A stretch of DNA of 33,283 nt from NCBI GenBank assembly GCA_029245145.1, contig JAQWPY010000020.1, positions 1 to 33,283 on the forward strand. Direction: 5' to 3'. This stretch comes from Pirellulales bacterium. GTDB lineage: Bacteria; Planctomycetota; Planctomycetia; Pirellulales; UBA7805. This document shows, one piece after another, positions 20,557 to 29,299 of this stretch. Under the pieces are notes generated by a model. That model saw only the letters and a program-made list of their open reading frames with translations, had not been told where the DNA came from and did no database searches. The stretch's first letter is position 1, and every line of letters starts with the position of its first letter. The translations under genes and the position numbers were made by a program.

Positions 20557-20889
20557 CTAATTGACTAATTTCCCGTCAAAACCGGCTTGTTTCAAAGCGT
20601 CGATCAACGTCTGACTATCAAAATCGCTTTCGTCACCTTTGATTTGAACGGTTGCTTCTTTCTTTTTAAAGTCGACCTGGACAGTTTCGACGCCCGGAGT
20701 CTTTTGAAGTGCGGCCTCGACCCGAGGCTTACAGCCGAAGGGTCACGACATGCCGGAAACGACCAGGGTCAAAGACGGTAGCGATGCATTTTGGGTGGCT
20801 TTCGGACTCTCGGTAGAGGCCGACTGCTGGCATCCTGTGAGCCCGACGATTGCGATGACGCAACTAATAAAGAGGGGTTCTCGTCGCAT
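20557..20889 (-). CDS. Putative selenocysteine-containing heavy-metal-associated (HMA) domain lipoprotein; in-frame UGA at 20743..20745
   Basis: Read by me through the TGA: MRREPLFISCVIAIVGLTGCQQSASTESPKATQNASLPSLTLVVSGMS[U]PFGCKPRVEAALQKTPGVETVQVDFKKKEATVQIKGDESDFDSQTLIDALKQAGFDGKLVN*. Lipobox LTGC; HMA motif GMxCxxxC with the first Cys replaced by UGA; 61 sense codons intact after the UGA; SECIS-like hairpin downstream. Confidence 0.75.
20714..20728 (-). promoter_or_regulatory. Candidate bacterial SECIS hairpin
   Basis: RNA sense GCCUCG-GGU-CGAGGC: 6 perfect pairs, 3-nt loop starting GG; loop begins 21 nt after the UGA codon. A weaker extension below the stem is possible (UGU/GCA with an AA/C internal loop). 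Confidence 0.65.
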
Positions 20890-21017
20890 GGAATGCACTC
20901 CGAGGAATTGATGTTTGGGTGACCTCTTCGTTATAGCAACCAACTCCATGCGCCGCCATCTCTTTTTACCTTTGAGGCTCTTTTTCCCATTCGCTTCGCT
21001 GCATCTTCCCTCGATTG

Positions 21018-21866
21018 CTAGCATGCCGCACTTTTCCAGCCCTCCAGATCGGCCACTGAGTCGTCGCTACGCGATCCGAGTGGAATCACCGTCTTCAAGT
21101 TCATCTCGGGTGCGGTGAGGTCGGCCAGCGAATCAATCACGAGATCAGGACGATAGGCATACTTCCCGAGGTCTTCACTTCGCGTGGACCCCGAGAGGAC
21201 GAGGATGGTTCGGTATCCCATGGCGACTCCACCCAGAATATCGGTTTCCATCGTATCGCCGATCATGATCGTTTCCGAGGCAGGCACACCCAGGTCATGG
21301 CGCGCTTGACGCAGCATGATGGGACTCGGTTTTCCCATGTTCATAGCCCGCCTTCCGGTTGCCGTTTCCAAGTAGGCGACCGTTGCACCGCAACCGGCCC
21401 GTGTGCCTCCCTGGGTCGGGCAATTTGGATCGAGGTTCGTCGCAATCAGTTTCGCACCATCTAAAATCAACTGGACTGCGTGGTCGAGCATTGCGTGTGT
21501 AACGGTTCGACCTTCCCCCACCACCACATAGTCTGGATCATGATCGATCACTGCATACCCATTGGTGTGCAGGGCTGCGAGCAGGCCACCTTCTCCAATC
21601 ACAAAGGCAGTTCCCTGAGGGTGCTGCCTGGCAAGAAAGCGGGCGGTCGCCATGGCGCAGGTAAACACCTGATGATCTTCGACTTCAATTCCCATGCGAT
21701 TGAGTTTCGTAACCACATCGCGTCTCGTTCGCTGACTATTGTTGGTCAGGAACATATAGGGAATTTCCTCATGTGCCAGACGATGGATAAATGCCTCAGC
21801 ACCAGGGATGAGTTCTCCACCTCGATAAATAACGCCATCCATATCGATCAAGTAACCGCGACCCAT
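21018..21866 (-). CDS. HAD-IIA family hydrolase (NagD-like)
   Basis: 'YLIDMDGVIYRGGELIPGAEAFIHRL', 'FLTNNSQRT', 'GKPSPIMLRQA', 'MIGDTMETDILGGVAMGYRTILVLSG'. Confidence 0.93.
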   Translation of the reverse strand: MGRGYLIDMDGVIYRGGELIPGAEAFIHRLAHEEIPYMFLTNNSQRTRRDVVTKLNRMGIEVEDHQVFTCAMATARFLARQHPQGTAFVIGEGGLLAALHTNGYAVIDHDPDYVVVGEGRTVTHAMLDHAVQLILDGAKLIATNLDPNCPTQGGTRAGCGATVAYLETATGRRAMNMGKPSPIMLRQARHDLGVPASETIMIGDTMETDILGGVAMGYRTILVLSGSTRSEDLGKYAYRPDLVIDSLADLTAPEMNLKTVIPLGSRSDDSVADLEGWKSAAC

Positions 21867-22143
21867 TGTGATTCTTCACGTTGATAGTGGAACTGGAAAA
21901 CCGAAGGAGATGAGCAAAAAGCGTACCTATTTGCATTTGCCACACAAAAGCTGCAAATCGGTAGGCACGCCTCGGGCTCGGATCGATTTTGCCTACGGAG
22001 CGGGCAACGCGTGTTCAAAAGGCAGCAGCGCAAAGAGCTATTCACTCGTAGCTCACCGATAAGCCAAGCTTACAAAGAGAATTGAAGAACGTGTAAAGCA
22101 GAAATGTTTTTTCGAAAAATGCTCGGTTCCCAGATGAACCTAT

Positions 22144-22932
22144 TCATTTAATTAATTCGACTACACGTCTTTCACTAAAATACTTAAGTGCCGGAATCAG
22201 GCGCAAAATCGACCGATCGATTTTGTTTAAGACTTTCGCGTGCGAGTTTTTTGGAAAAGGTATTCTTCTGATCGCTTCGGTTGTGGGCAGGCTGAAACCA
22301 CGACTCGAATACGAGGAAAACTCTCGCCCGTACTCAATGAGTTCTTTATCTGTCAAAGGTCGCTCAAAAGGAGAAATGTCGTGTAAGCGATAGGGAACCA
22401 TTTTACGTAATAATTTGATCAGGGAAGAATTTCTTACCGGTTCCTGAAAAATAGCACGACCATTTTCTTTCAGTACCCTCCAAATCTCTTCTGCAGATAT
22501 TTTAAGATCGAGATGATGGAGAATGTTGACACCGAAAACAATGTCAATCGACTTGTCAGGTAAAGGGATATCGTGTGCAGATCCTACGATGAATTTCACA
22601 TCGCCCTCGACATGGTTCACTTCAAGACGTTGGCGAGCGACTTGAATTAACTCAGGAGAAATATCGATCGCTATGACTTTGGCCCCTCGAAGCGCAAGGA
22701 GAAGCGTGTTGACTCCATCGCCACAACCGTACTCGAGAACGACCTTCCCGCGGGCATCCCCGAGTAGGGCAAAGCAGTATTCCAACGAGTGCCACGTATC
22801 GAGCGGGGGATTCATATAACGCTGAATGCGGCTATCCGGCGTTTTGAGTGTTTCAGCATCGACGCGGCCCGCTGCACCTGCACTTCGTGCTACTTCCGCA
22901 TTCTCCCATGATCGAATATTTTCTGAGTCCAT
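22144..22932 (-). CDS. Class I SAM-dependent methyltransferase
   Basis: 'VVLEYGCGDGVNTLLLALRGAKVIAIDISPELIQVAR', 'DIVFGVNILHHLD'. Start at Met 22932 because the longer ORF runs through the tRNA-His. Confidence 0.88.
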   Translation of the reverse strand: MDSENIRSWENAEVARSAGAAGRVDAETLKTPDSRIQRYMNPPLDTWHSLEYCFALLGDARGKVVLEYGCGDGVNTLLLALRGAKVIAIDISPELIQVARQRLEVNHVEGDVKFIVGSAHDIPLPDKSIDIVFGVNILHHLDLKISAEEIWRVLKENGRAIFQEPVRNSSLIKLLRKMVPYRLHDISPFERPLTDKELIEYGREFSSYSSRGFSLPTTEAIRRIPFPKNSHAKVLNKIDRSILRLIPALKYFSERRVVELIK

Positions 22933-22993
22933 GCCGAATTGACTAGTTTTGCGGAGACCCGTCGCGGAAAATTGGCGACCAGATTGCGGAAAG

Positions 22994-23068
<75 letters not shown>

Positions 23069-23401
23069 ATAGCTTGAGGTAAATTCAAGTACGCATGCAT
23101 GATAATTGGCCTTGGGCGACCGGTCAACGCGTTGCGCGTTACCCAAACTTACGATCTGGTGTACTCCAGGGTGTGGGCAAATCGCGATTGGTAAAAGCCT
23201 GAGTGCATCCAATCGGCATCGTCGCCTTCGATCTGCGTTCCTCCCCCTCCTATCGCAGCGCTATTCTCGCGATTGCAGATGAGCCGATTGAAGTCGTCTA
23301 CCCCAGTTCTTTCGCACGCGATATAATCCCCATAGACGGGTTTCCGGGTTTTGAGGGCCCGCCCGTCGCTCCTTCCTTGCCGCGCTATTCTATCTCTGCG
23401 A

Positions 23402-24430
23402 ATGGTTCCACGCGACTTTCATCCGCTGTCGGCCGCCGAGCCACCCTTTTTTGTTGGTATCGATTTAGGAGGTACTAATATAAAAAGTGGCGTGGTCGAT
23501 AATGCCGGACACATTCTCGGTTACGCACACCTCAAGAGCGAGGTTGAACGCGGGCCTGAGAAGGGAGCGGGACGCATGGCGGAGGCAGCCTCCCAGGCGG
23601 CTGCCAAGGCGGGGATCGATTTAAGCGATGTCACCCACGCAGGCCTGGTGACTCCCGGCACCATGGATACGGCAGCGGGTATGCTTTTGGAACCACCGAA
23701 TCTTCCCGGCTGGTCGAACTTTCCCATTCGCGACCGCGTTTCAGAGCATACGGGATTGCCAGTGGCGTATGCGAACGACGCCAATGCTGCCGCATATGGT
23801 GAATTTTGGATTGGTAGCGGTTCGGTCTATTCGAGTATGGTGATGCTCACGCTAGGAACTGGTGTGGGTGGTGGGATTATTACCGAAGGCCAGCTACTCG
23901 ACGGAGCAAACAGCCACGGCGGAGAAATTGGGCATATGATCATTGATTCCAGCGCAGACGCTCGTGTTTGTGCGTGCGGTGGGCAGGGGCACTTGGAGGC
24001 TTACTGCAGTGCGACTGGTCTGACTGCGAGAGCGATCGAGGCGATCAATTCACTACCCGAGAGCGAACAAAAGCCGCTCGGTCCGAGAGAGGCGTTGACT
24101 CCCCTGGTCCTGCATCAAGCCGCCGAGTCAGGAAATGCTTTTGCCGAGCGGATGATTTTGGAGACCGCCCGGTATTTGGGAGTGGGAATTACAACACTCC
24201 TCCATATTTTGGACCCCGCCGCAATCGTACTCGGAGGGGCAATGAATTTCGGTGGTGCGACGAACCCGATCGGGCAAAAATTTCTCTCAACCGTTTCCGA
24301 TGAAATTAGATCGCGGGCGCTGCCGATTCCCGCCGAACATGCTGCACTGCACTTTGCAACGCTTGGTGGCGATGCAGGTTTTGTGGGGGCAGCGGGGATT
24401 GCCCGGCTTCATTATCAAAATAAAGAGTAA
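23402..24430 (+). CDS. ROK family protein (glucokinase-like)
   Basis: 'FFVGIDLGGTNIKSGVVD', 'LTLGTGVGGGIITEGQLLDGANSHGGEIGHM', 'CACGGQGHLEAYCS'. Start at 23402. Confidence 0.93.
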   Translation: MVPRDFHPLSAAEPPFFVGIDLGGTNIKSGVVDNAGHILGYAHLKSEVERGPEKGAGRMAEAASQAAAKAGIDLSDVTHAGLVTPGTMDTAAGMLLEPPNLPGWSNFPIRDRVSEHTGLPVAYANDANAAAYGEFWIGSGSVYSSMVMLTLGTGVGGGIITEGQLLDGANSHGGEIGHMIIDSSADARVCACGGQGHLEAYCSATGLTARAIEAINSLPESEQKPLGPREALTPLVLHQAAESGNAFAERMILETARYLGVGITTLLHILDPAAIVLGGAMNFGGATNPIGQKFLSTVSDEIRSRALPIPAEHAALHFATLGGDAGFVGAAGIARLHYQNKE

Positions 24431-24500
24431 ATAGATAGATCTTCACCGAACGTTATCTGAAGGTTGCGTGTGATATTTAATACACGGCAACCCACATGCC

Positions 24501-26315
24501 ATGCTAGACTGTAAACACATTCGCAACTTTTCCATCGTTGCTCATATCGATCATGGAAAAAGCACCCTCGCCGATCGTCTGTTGCAGGCGACCGGCACGG
24601 TCGAGTTGCGCCAGCTTAATGAGCAAATGCTCGACGATATGGAACTTGAGCGGGCACGGGGAATCACAATCAAAGCCCGAGCGGTCACAATGCAGTATGC
24701 CCATCAAGGGCAGCAGTATGAATTAAATCTCATCGATACCCCGGGGCATGTTGATTTCCATTATGAGGTTTCTCGTTCGTTGACATGCTGTGAAGGAGCT
24801 CTGCTTTTGGTCGATGCGTTTCAGGGCGTGGAAGCGCAGACGGTGGCCAACGCCTACGCAGCGATGGAACACAATCTGGAGGTGCTTCCCGTACTTAATA
24901 AGATTGATGTGACGCATGCAAGGCCAGATGAAGTCGCGGAAGAGTTGGAACAAAGCCTCGGTTTCGATGCGGTCGATACGCTGCGGTGCAGTGCCAAAAC
25001 GGGAGTGGGGGTCGAGGAGTTGCTGGCACAAATCGTCGAGCGTATCCCGCCACCGGTGGGCAATCCGGGTGGGCCACTGCAAGCGATGGTTTTTGATTCA
25101 CACTACGATGAATTCCGGGGGGCGATCACCTATATCCGCGTGATCAACGGCACGGTACGCAAAGGGGAAAAAATTTGTTTTCTCCGGTCAGGGACGGAAC
25201 ATGAGGTTCTCGAACTCGGCCACTTTGTCCCGCAACGGAAGGCCGCGAAAACACTCCAAGCCGGTCAGGTGGGCTATCTGATTTGCAATATCAAGCAATT
25301 GGGGAATGTCCATATCGGTGATACGGTTTCCGCCTGTAAAGATACCGGGGTTCAGCCGTTGCCCGGCTATCAAGAGCCGAAGCGGATGGTGTATTGCGGT
25401 CTCTACCCCTCAGACGGCGAAAATTTTGAGCAGTTGCGAGAGGCGCTCAAAAAACTGGCGATCAATGACCCCAGTTTTGAATTCGAGCCCGAGACGAGCG
25501 ATGCGCTGGGCTTTGGTTTCCGCTGCGGATTTCTGGGCCTGCTCCACATGGAGATTATCCAGCAGCGGCTCGAGCAAGAGTCGGACCTCGATCTGGTGCA
25601 GACCGCCCCGAATGTAACCTATGAGATTGATACGGTTAGTGGTGAAACGCTACAGATTCACACCCCCCAAGATGTGCCAGAAGCAGGGGAGATTGAGGAG
25701 TTCCGCCAACCGATTGTGCGTGTGAGCCTGCTTTTGCCAACCGAATACATTGGCCCGGCCATGAAGCTTTGCGAAGATCGCCGAGGCAAATATGTGCGGA
25801 CCGAGTATCTCTCCCCGACGCGGGCGATTCTCATCTACGACATGGCGCTGGCCGAGGTGATTTACGACATGCACGATCGGCTCAAAAGCGCCACCAAAGG
25901 GTTTGGGACGATGGACTACGAGGTTCTCGGATATTTTCCCGCCGATCTGGTACGGCTCGATATCCTTGTGGGGAGCAAGCGTGTCGATGCCTTGAGTATT
26001 ATTTGTGATCGACGCGATGCGGATTCCCGGGGAAGGGCGGTCGTCAAAAAATTGCGTAAGGAAATCGACCGGCACATGTTTGAAGTTGCCTTACAGGCGG
26101 CGATCGGTACACGGATCATCGCTCGCGAGACGATCTCGGCGCTACGAAAAAATGTAACGGCGAAATGTTATGGAGGTGATATCTCCCGGAAGCGCAAGCT
26201 GTGGGCCAAACAGAAGGAGGGCAAAAAGCGGATGAAATCGATCGGCAGCGTCGACATCCCTCAAAAAGCCTTTCTCGCAGTACTCGACACGGGAGAGGCG
26301 GAAGGGAAGAAGTAG
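24501..26315 (+). CDS. lepA: Elongation factor 4 (LepA)
   Basis: 'HIRNFSIVAHIDHGKSTLADRLL', 'DTPGHVDFHYEVSRSL', C-terminal 'KRKLWAKQKEGKKRMKSIGSVDIPQKAFLAVL'. Confidence 0.98.
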   Translation: MLDCKHIRNFSIVAHIDHGKSTLADRLLQATGTVELRQLNEQMLDDMELERARGITIKARAVTMQYAHQGQQYELNLIDTPGHVDFHYEVSRSLTCCEGALLLVDAFQGVEAQTVANAYAAMEHNLEVLPVLNKIDVTHARPDEVAEELEQSLGFDAVDTLRCSAKTGVGVEELLAQIVERIPPPVGNPGGPLQAMVFDSHYDEFRGAITYIRVINGTVRKGEKICFLRSGTEHEVLELGHFVPQRKAAKTLQAGQVGYLICNIKQLGNVHIGDTVSACKDTGVQPLPGYQEPKRMVYCGLYPSDGENFEQLREALKKLAINDPSFEFEPETSDALGFGFRCGFLGLLHMEIIQQRLEQESDLDLVQTAPNVTYEIDTVSGETLQIHTPQDVPEAGEIEEFRQPIVRVSLLLPTEYIGPAMKLCEDRRGKYVRTEYLSPTRAILIYDMALAEVIYDMHDRLKSATKGFGTMDYEVLGYFPADLVRLDILVGSKRVDALSIICDRRDADSRGRAVVKKLRKEIDRHMFEVALQAAIGTRIIARETISALRKNVTAKCYGGDISRKRKLWAKQKEGKKRMKSIGSVDIPQKAFLAVLDTGEAEGKK

Positions 26316-26323
26316 GACGATGT

Positions 26324-26758
26324 TCACTCGCCGAGAATCTTTACCAGGACCCGCTTCTGCCGCCCGCCATCAAATTCATAGTAGAAAATGTGTTCCCACG
26401 GTCCTAAGTGGAGTTTGCCCTCGGTGATGGCAACCACCACCTCGCGGCCCATAATTTGCCGCTTGTGATGGGCATCGGCGTTGTCTTCTCCGGTGCGGTT
26501 GTGCAGATACCCGCCTCGATCGGGGTCCGTTCCGGGGTCGAATGGTACCAGCTCCTCGAGCCAGCGTTCGTAATCGGCATGGAGCCCCGGTTCGTTGTCG
26601 TTGATAAAAACCGAGGCGGTAATGTGCATGGCATTTACAAGCACAAGACCCTCTTGCACACCACTTTTTTTCACCAGGCCCTCCACTTCCTTATGAAGTG
26701 AAACAATCGCCCGGCGAGAGGGTATTTCCATCCAAAGCTCTTCGGTGAGACATTTCAT
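26324..26758 (-). CDS. YjbQ / UPF0047 family protein
   Basis: '[35 protein letters not shown]', '[52 protein letters not shown]'. Confidence 0.92.
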   Translation of the reverse strand: MKCLTEELWMEIPSRRAIVSLHKEVEGLVKKSGVQEGLVLVNAMHITASVFINDNEPGLHADYERWLEELVPFDPGTDPDRGGYLHNRTGEDNADAHHKRQIMGREVVVAITEGKLHLGPWEHIFYYEFDGGRQKRVLVKILGE

Positions 26759-26771
26759 GGCCAGTAGCTTT

Positions 26772-27245
26772 CTAGGTTGTCGCGGTCGTGCACGTTTGTA
26801 ATTTCGGGTTTTCCGCATCCCGGTAATCGGTGTATTGCATGCTGATTGAGATGGCATGGTCTCCCGCATTGAAATTAATCCGTTCGTTGTCGCCCAGCGC
26901 GGGATCGCAGATTGTGGCAATGTCAAAAAGGCTTCCAAACGGGGGAATCGATCCGGGCCGCAGCCCGGTTAACTCCCAGACCTCCTCAGCGCTGGCGAAA
27001 CGAAGTTTCCGATAACCCAATTCCCGCCGTACTTCCTTGCTCGCGAGCTTCCGATCGGCTGGCATCACGAACATAACCATCTCCTGATCGCACTTGCAAA
27101 TCAGTGCTTTCGCGCCGCTGGCCAGCGGCACGCCCCGCACGGCCGCCGCTTCGGCGCTGGTGGTGACCGGTGCGTGCCGGAGCGTTTCGTAGGAGATGTT
27201 TTTCGACGAGAGTAAAGATTCAATTTTTTCAAACACAGTACTCAT
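26772..27245 (-). CDS. YbaK/EbsC family (aminoacyl-tRNA deacylase-like) protein
   Basis: '[62 protein letters not shown]'. Start at 27245. Confidence 0.9.
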   Translation of the reverse strand: MSTVFEKIESLLSSKNISYETLRHAPVTTSAEAAAVRGVPLASGAKALICKCDQEMVMFVMPADRKLASKEVRRELGYRKLRFASAEEVWELTGLRPGSIPPFGSLFDIATICDPALGDNERINFNAGDHAISISMQYTDYRDAENPKLQTCTTATT

Positions 27246-27486
27246 GCAAGGATTTACTTTTCGGAATGTTGTGCGGGAATGCTTTAGGCCGGTCCGATTA
27301 TGGTGCGGATTTTGAAAAATGGAAGCGGTGGGGAACGTGTGGGCAATACCTACCATGGCTTTTGGTGAGCCTGCTAGCACGGATAGCCGTCTCGCGGGGG
27401 CACCCGGCTAATCTCATCTTGCCCTCGCCCCGTAGGACGACTACTCTCCGCACCGCCGGTCGATTGCTAGCAAGTGCGAGAGATCT

Positions 27487-28299
27487 ATGCTGCGTTCCCT
27501 TTATAGACTTTGTTGGATATTACAGGATGCGAGTACGCCTGCGGGTCGTCGCTTCGCGCTGACAATCCAGTTATTTATCCTCTGCTCTCTTGGCTCTTTT
27601 GCCGTTTCGACCCTGCCTAATCTTTCTCCCGGCATACGATCATTTCTTTGGTGGGAGGAACTGGTGGTCGTCGTGATGTTCACCTTCGAATATGCGGTGC
27701 GGTTGATCGCAGCCCCCAAAAAGAGAAGTTACATCTTCAGTTTTTTTGGTCTGATTGACTTGATGTCGATTTTACCTTTTTATATTCGCATGGGCATCGA
27801 TCTGCGTGCACTGCGGGCGGTGCGCGTTGTGCGGATCTTCCAAATCCTCAAATTAGTGCGTTACAGTAAGGCGATCCAGCGGTTCCACCGCGCGTTTTTA
27901 CTCTCCAAAGAAGAAATCGCCCTCTTCTTTTCGATCACCGGTATCATGCTGTTCGTATCGGCGGTGGGTATTTACTATTTTGAACGGGATGCCCAACCCG
28001 ACAAATTTGCCTCGATTTTTCACAGTCTTTGGTGGGCAGTGATTACCTTGACCACGGTCGGCTACGGGGATATCTACCCCGTCACACTCGGAGGCCGCTT
28101 CTTTACGGTGGCTGTCTTGATGGTCGGTATCGGCATCGTCGCCGTCCCCGCGGCCATCGTAACCTCCGCACTCAGTCAGGCGCGACATCTGGAAGGGGAA
28201 GAGGCGGCCGCTGAGAGGACGATACCGGAGGAGAGCGACGAGCCACCCAATCTTCTTAATCTCACTGCGCAGCCTGTCGCGCATCGGGAAGCGGCATGA
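27487..28299 (+). CDS. Voltage-gated potassium channel family protein
   Basis: 6-TM layout; S4-like 'RALRAVRVVRIFQILKLVRYSKAIQRF'; selectivity filter 'TLTTVGYGDIYP'. Confidence 0.93.
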   Translation: MLRSLYRLCWILQDASTPAGRRFALTIQLFILCSLGSFAVSTLPNLSPGIRSFLWWEELVVVVMFTFEYAVRLIAAPKKRSYIFSFFGLIDLMSILPFYIRMGIDLRALRAVRVVRIFQILKLVRYSKAIQRFHRAFLLSKEEIALFFSITGIMLFVSAVGIYYFERDAQPDKFASIFHSLWWAVITLTTVGYGDIYPVTLGGRFFTVAVLMVGIGIVAVPAAIVTSALSQARHLEGEEAAAERTIPEESDEPPNLLNLTAQPVAHREAA

Positions 28300-28802
28300 A
28301 TTTGGAACAGCTGCGTTTGCTCGTTGAAAAACTCCAACGTCTTCAGCACCGACTTGTGCTGGCAGAGAGTTGCACCGGGGGGCTGGTGGCGTCGCGTCTC
28401 ACTTCAATCGCCGGTGCTTCGGAGATTTTTTGCGGTTCAATGGTGACCTACCGCGAAGCGACGAAGCGAGAGTGGCTGGCGATTTCATCAGCCGATCTGC
28501 AAGCATTTACTGCCGTGAGCCGGGAGGTGACTCAGGAAATGGGACGGGCAGTTCTAACCGCAACCCCCGAAGCATCCACTGCGGTAGCAGTGACCGGGCA
28601 CCTCGGTCCGAATGCACCTGAGGGGTTCGATGGCACTATTTTTGTCGCGATCATCCGTCGCGAGATTGCCACTAATGGCGATCCGCTGTTGATCGAGCGA
28701 AAATTTTCGCTCGCGGGCACAGATCGAAAAACGCGGCAGGCCGAGGCGGCAGACTTCGTTCTCGGGTTGATTGACGACGTTTCAGAATCGCCGCCATTCT
28801 AG
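28296..28802 (+). CDS. CinA C-terminal family protein (nicotinamide-nucleotide amidohydrolase type)
   Basis: 'LVLAESCTGGLVASRLTSIAGASEIFCGSMVTY', 'AVAVTGHLGP'; ATGA overlap with upstream channel gene. Confidence 0.92.
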   Translation: MNLEQLRLLVEKLQRLQHRLVLAESCTGGLVASRLTSIAGASEIFCGSMVTYREATKREWLAISSADLQAFTAVSREVTQEMGRAVLTATPEASTAVAVTGHLGPNAPEGFDGTIFVAIIRREIATNGDPLLIERKFSLAGTDRKTRQAEAADFVLGLIDDVSESPPF

Positions 28803-29272
28803 GTTGCCGCTTGGCGGAAAGTGCACTTATCTGTGTTCTCACAGAGAGGGCAATCGGGAGTTTCACCTCGCCCGTGTCCCAGGCATTCGGCAATCCGCTC
28901 GGCAATCACTTCAGCCATCAAGGGATGGGTGCCCAGTGGGGCGGTGACCAGATACGAGGTCTGAGGATGCTGCGCGGCGGCAGTTGCAGCCAACTGTGGG
29001 ATATCGGCATCCCAATGCCGACCTGGAAGGAGAAAGAAGGGGTGGATGACAATCTCGACCGCGCCCTGGCGGACGCACTTGCCGTAGGCGGTCGCAATCG
29101 ACGGTTCGGCCAACTCCATGTGTGCCGGTTCGACAATCGCGTAGGGCGATGAATCTCGAAAGGAATTCACGATCTGCAAGAGTGTTTGATTACTTTCTTC
29201 ACGTCGCGAACCATGGTCGACGATAATTATACCCAACGTTTTGATCGCATCGTTTTCTACCACGTCACTCAT
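28799..29272 (-). CDS. CbiX / sirohydrochlorin chelatase-like protein
   Basis: 'LGIIIVDHGSRREESNQTLLQIV', 'MELAEPSIATAYGKCVRQGAVEIVIHPFFLLPGRHWDADIPQ'. Confidence 0.88.
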   Translation of the reverse strand: MSDVVENDAIKTLGIIIVDHGSRREESNQTLLQIVNSFRDSSPYAIVEPAHMELAEPSIATAYGKCVRQGAVEIVIHPFFLLPGRHWDADIPQLAATAAAQHPQTSYLVTAPLGTHPLMAEVIAERIAECLGHGRGETPDCPLCENTDKCTFRQAAT

Positions 29273-29299
29273 CGTCCAGGAGAAAAAAGGATTTTTAAA

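Noticed and set aside
20743-20745. In-frame TGA in the HMA gene as a simple sequencing error or nonsense pseudogene
   Set aside because: Not fully excluded, but less likely: the stop falls exactly at the functional Cys, the rest of the domain is intact, and a well-placed SECIS-like hairpin follows.
21868-22143. Small ORFs in the 21868..22143 intergenic interval
   Set aside because: Short, compositionally odd, no ribosome-binding or family evidence.
23069-23127. Upstream start (23127) for the methyltransferase ORF 22144..23127
   Set aside because: The extension translates through tRNA-His; start at Met 22932 is preferred.
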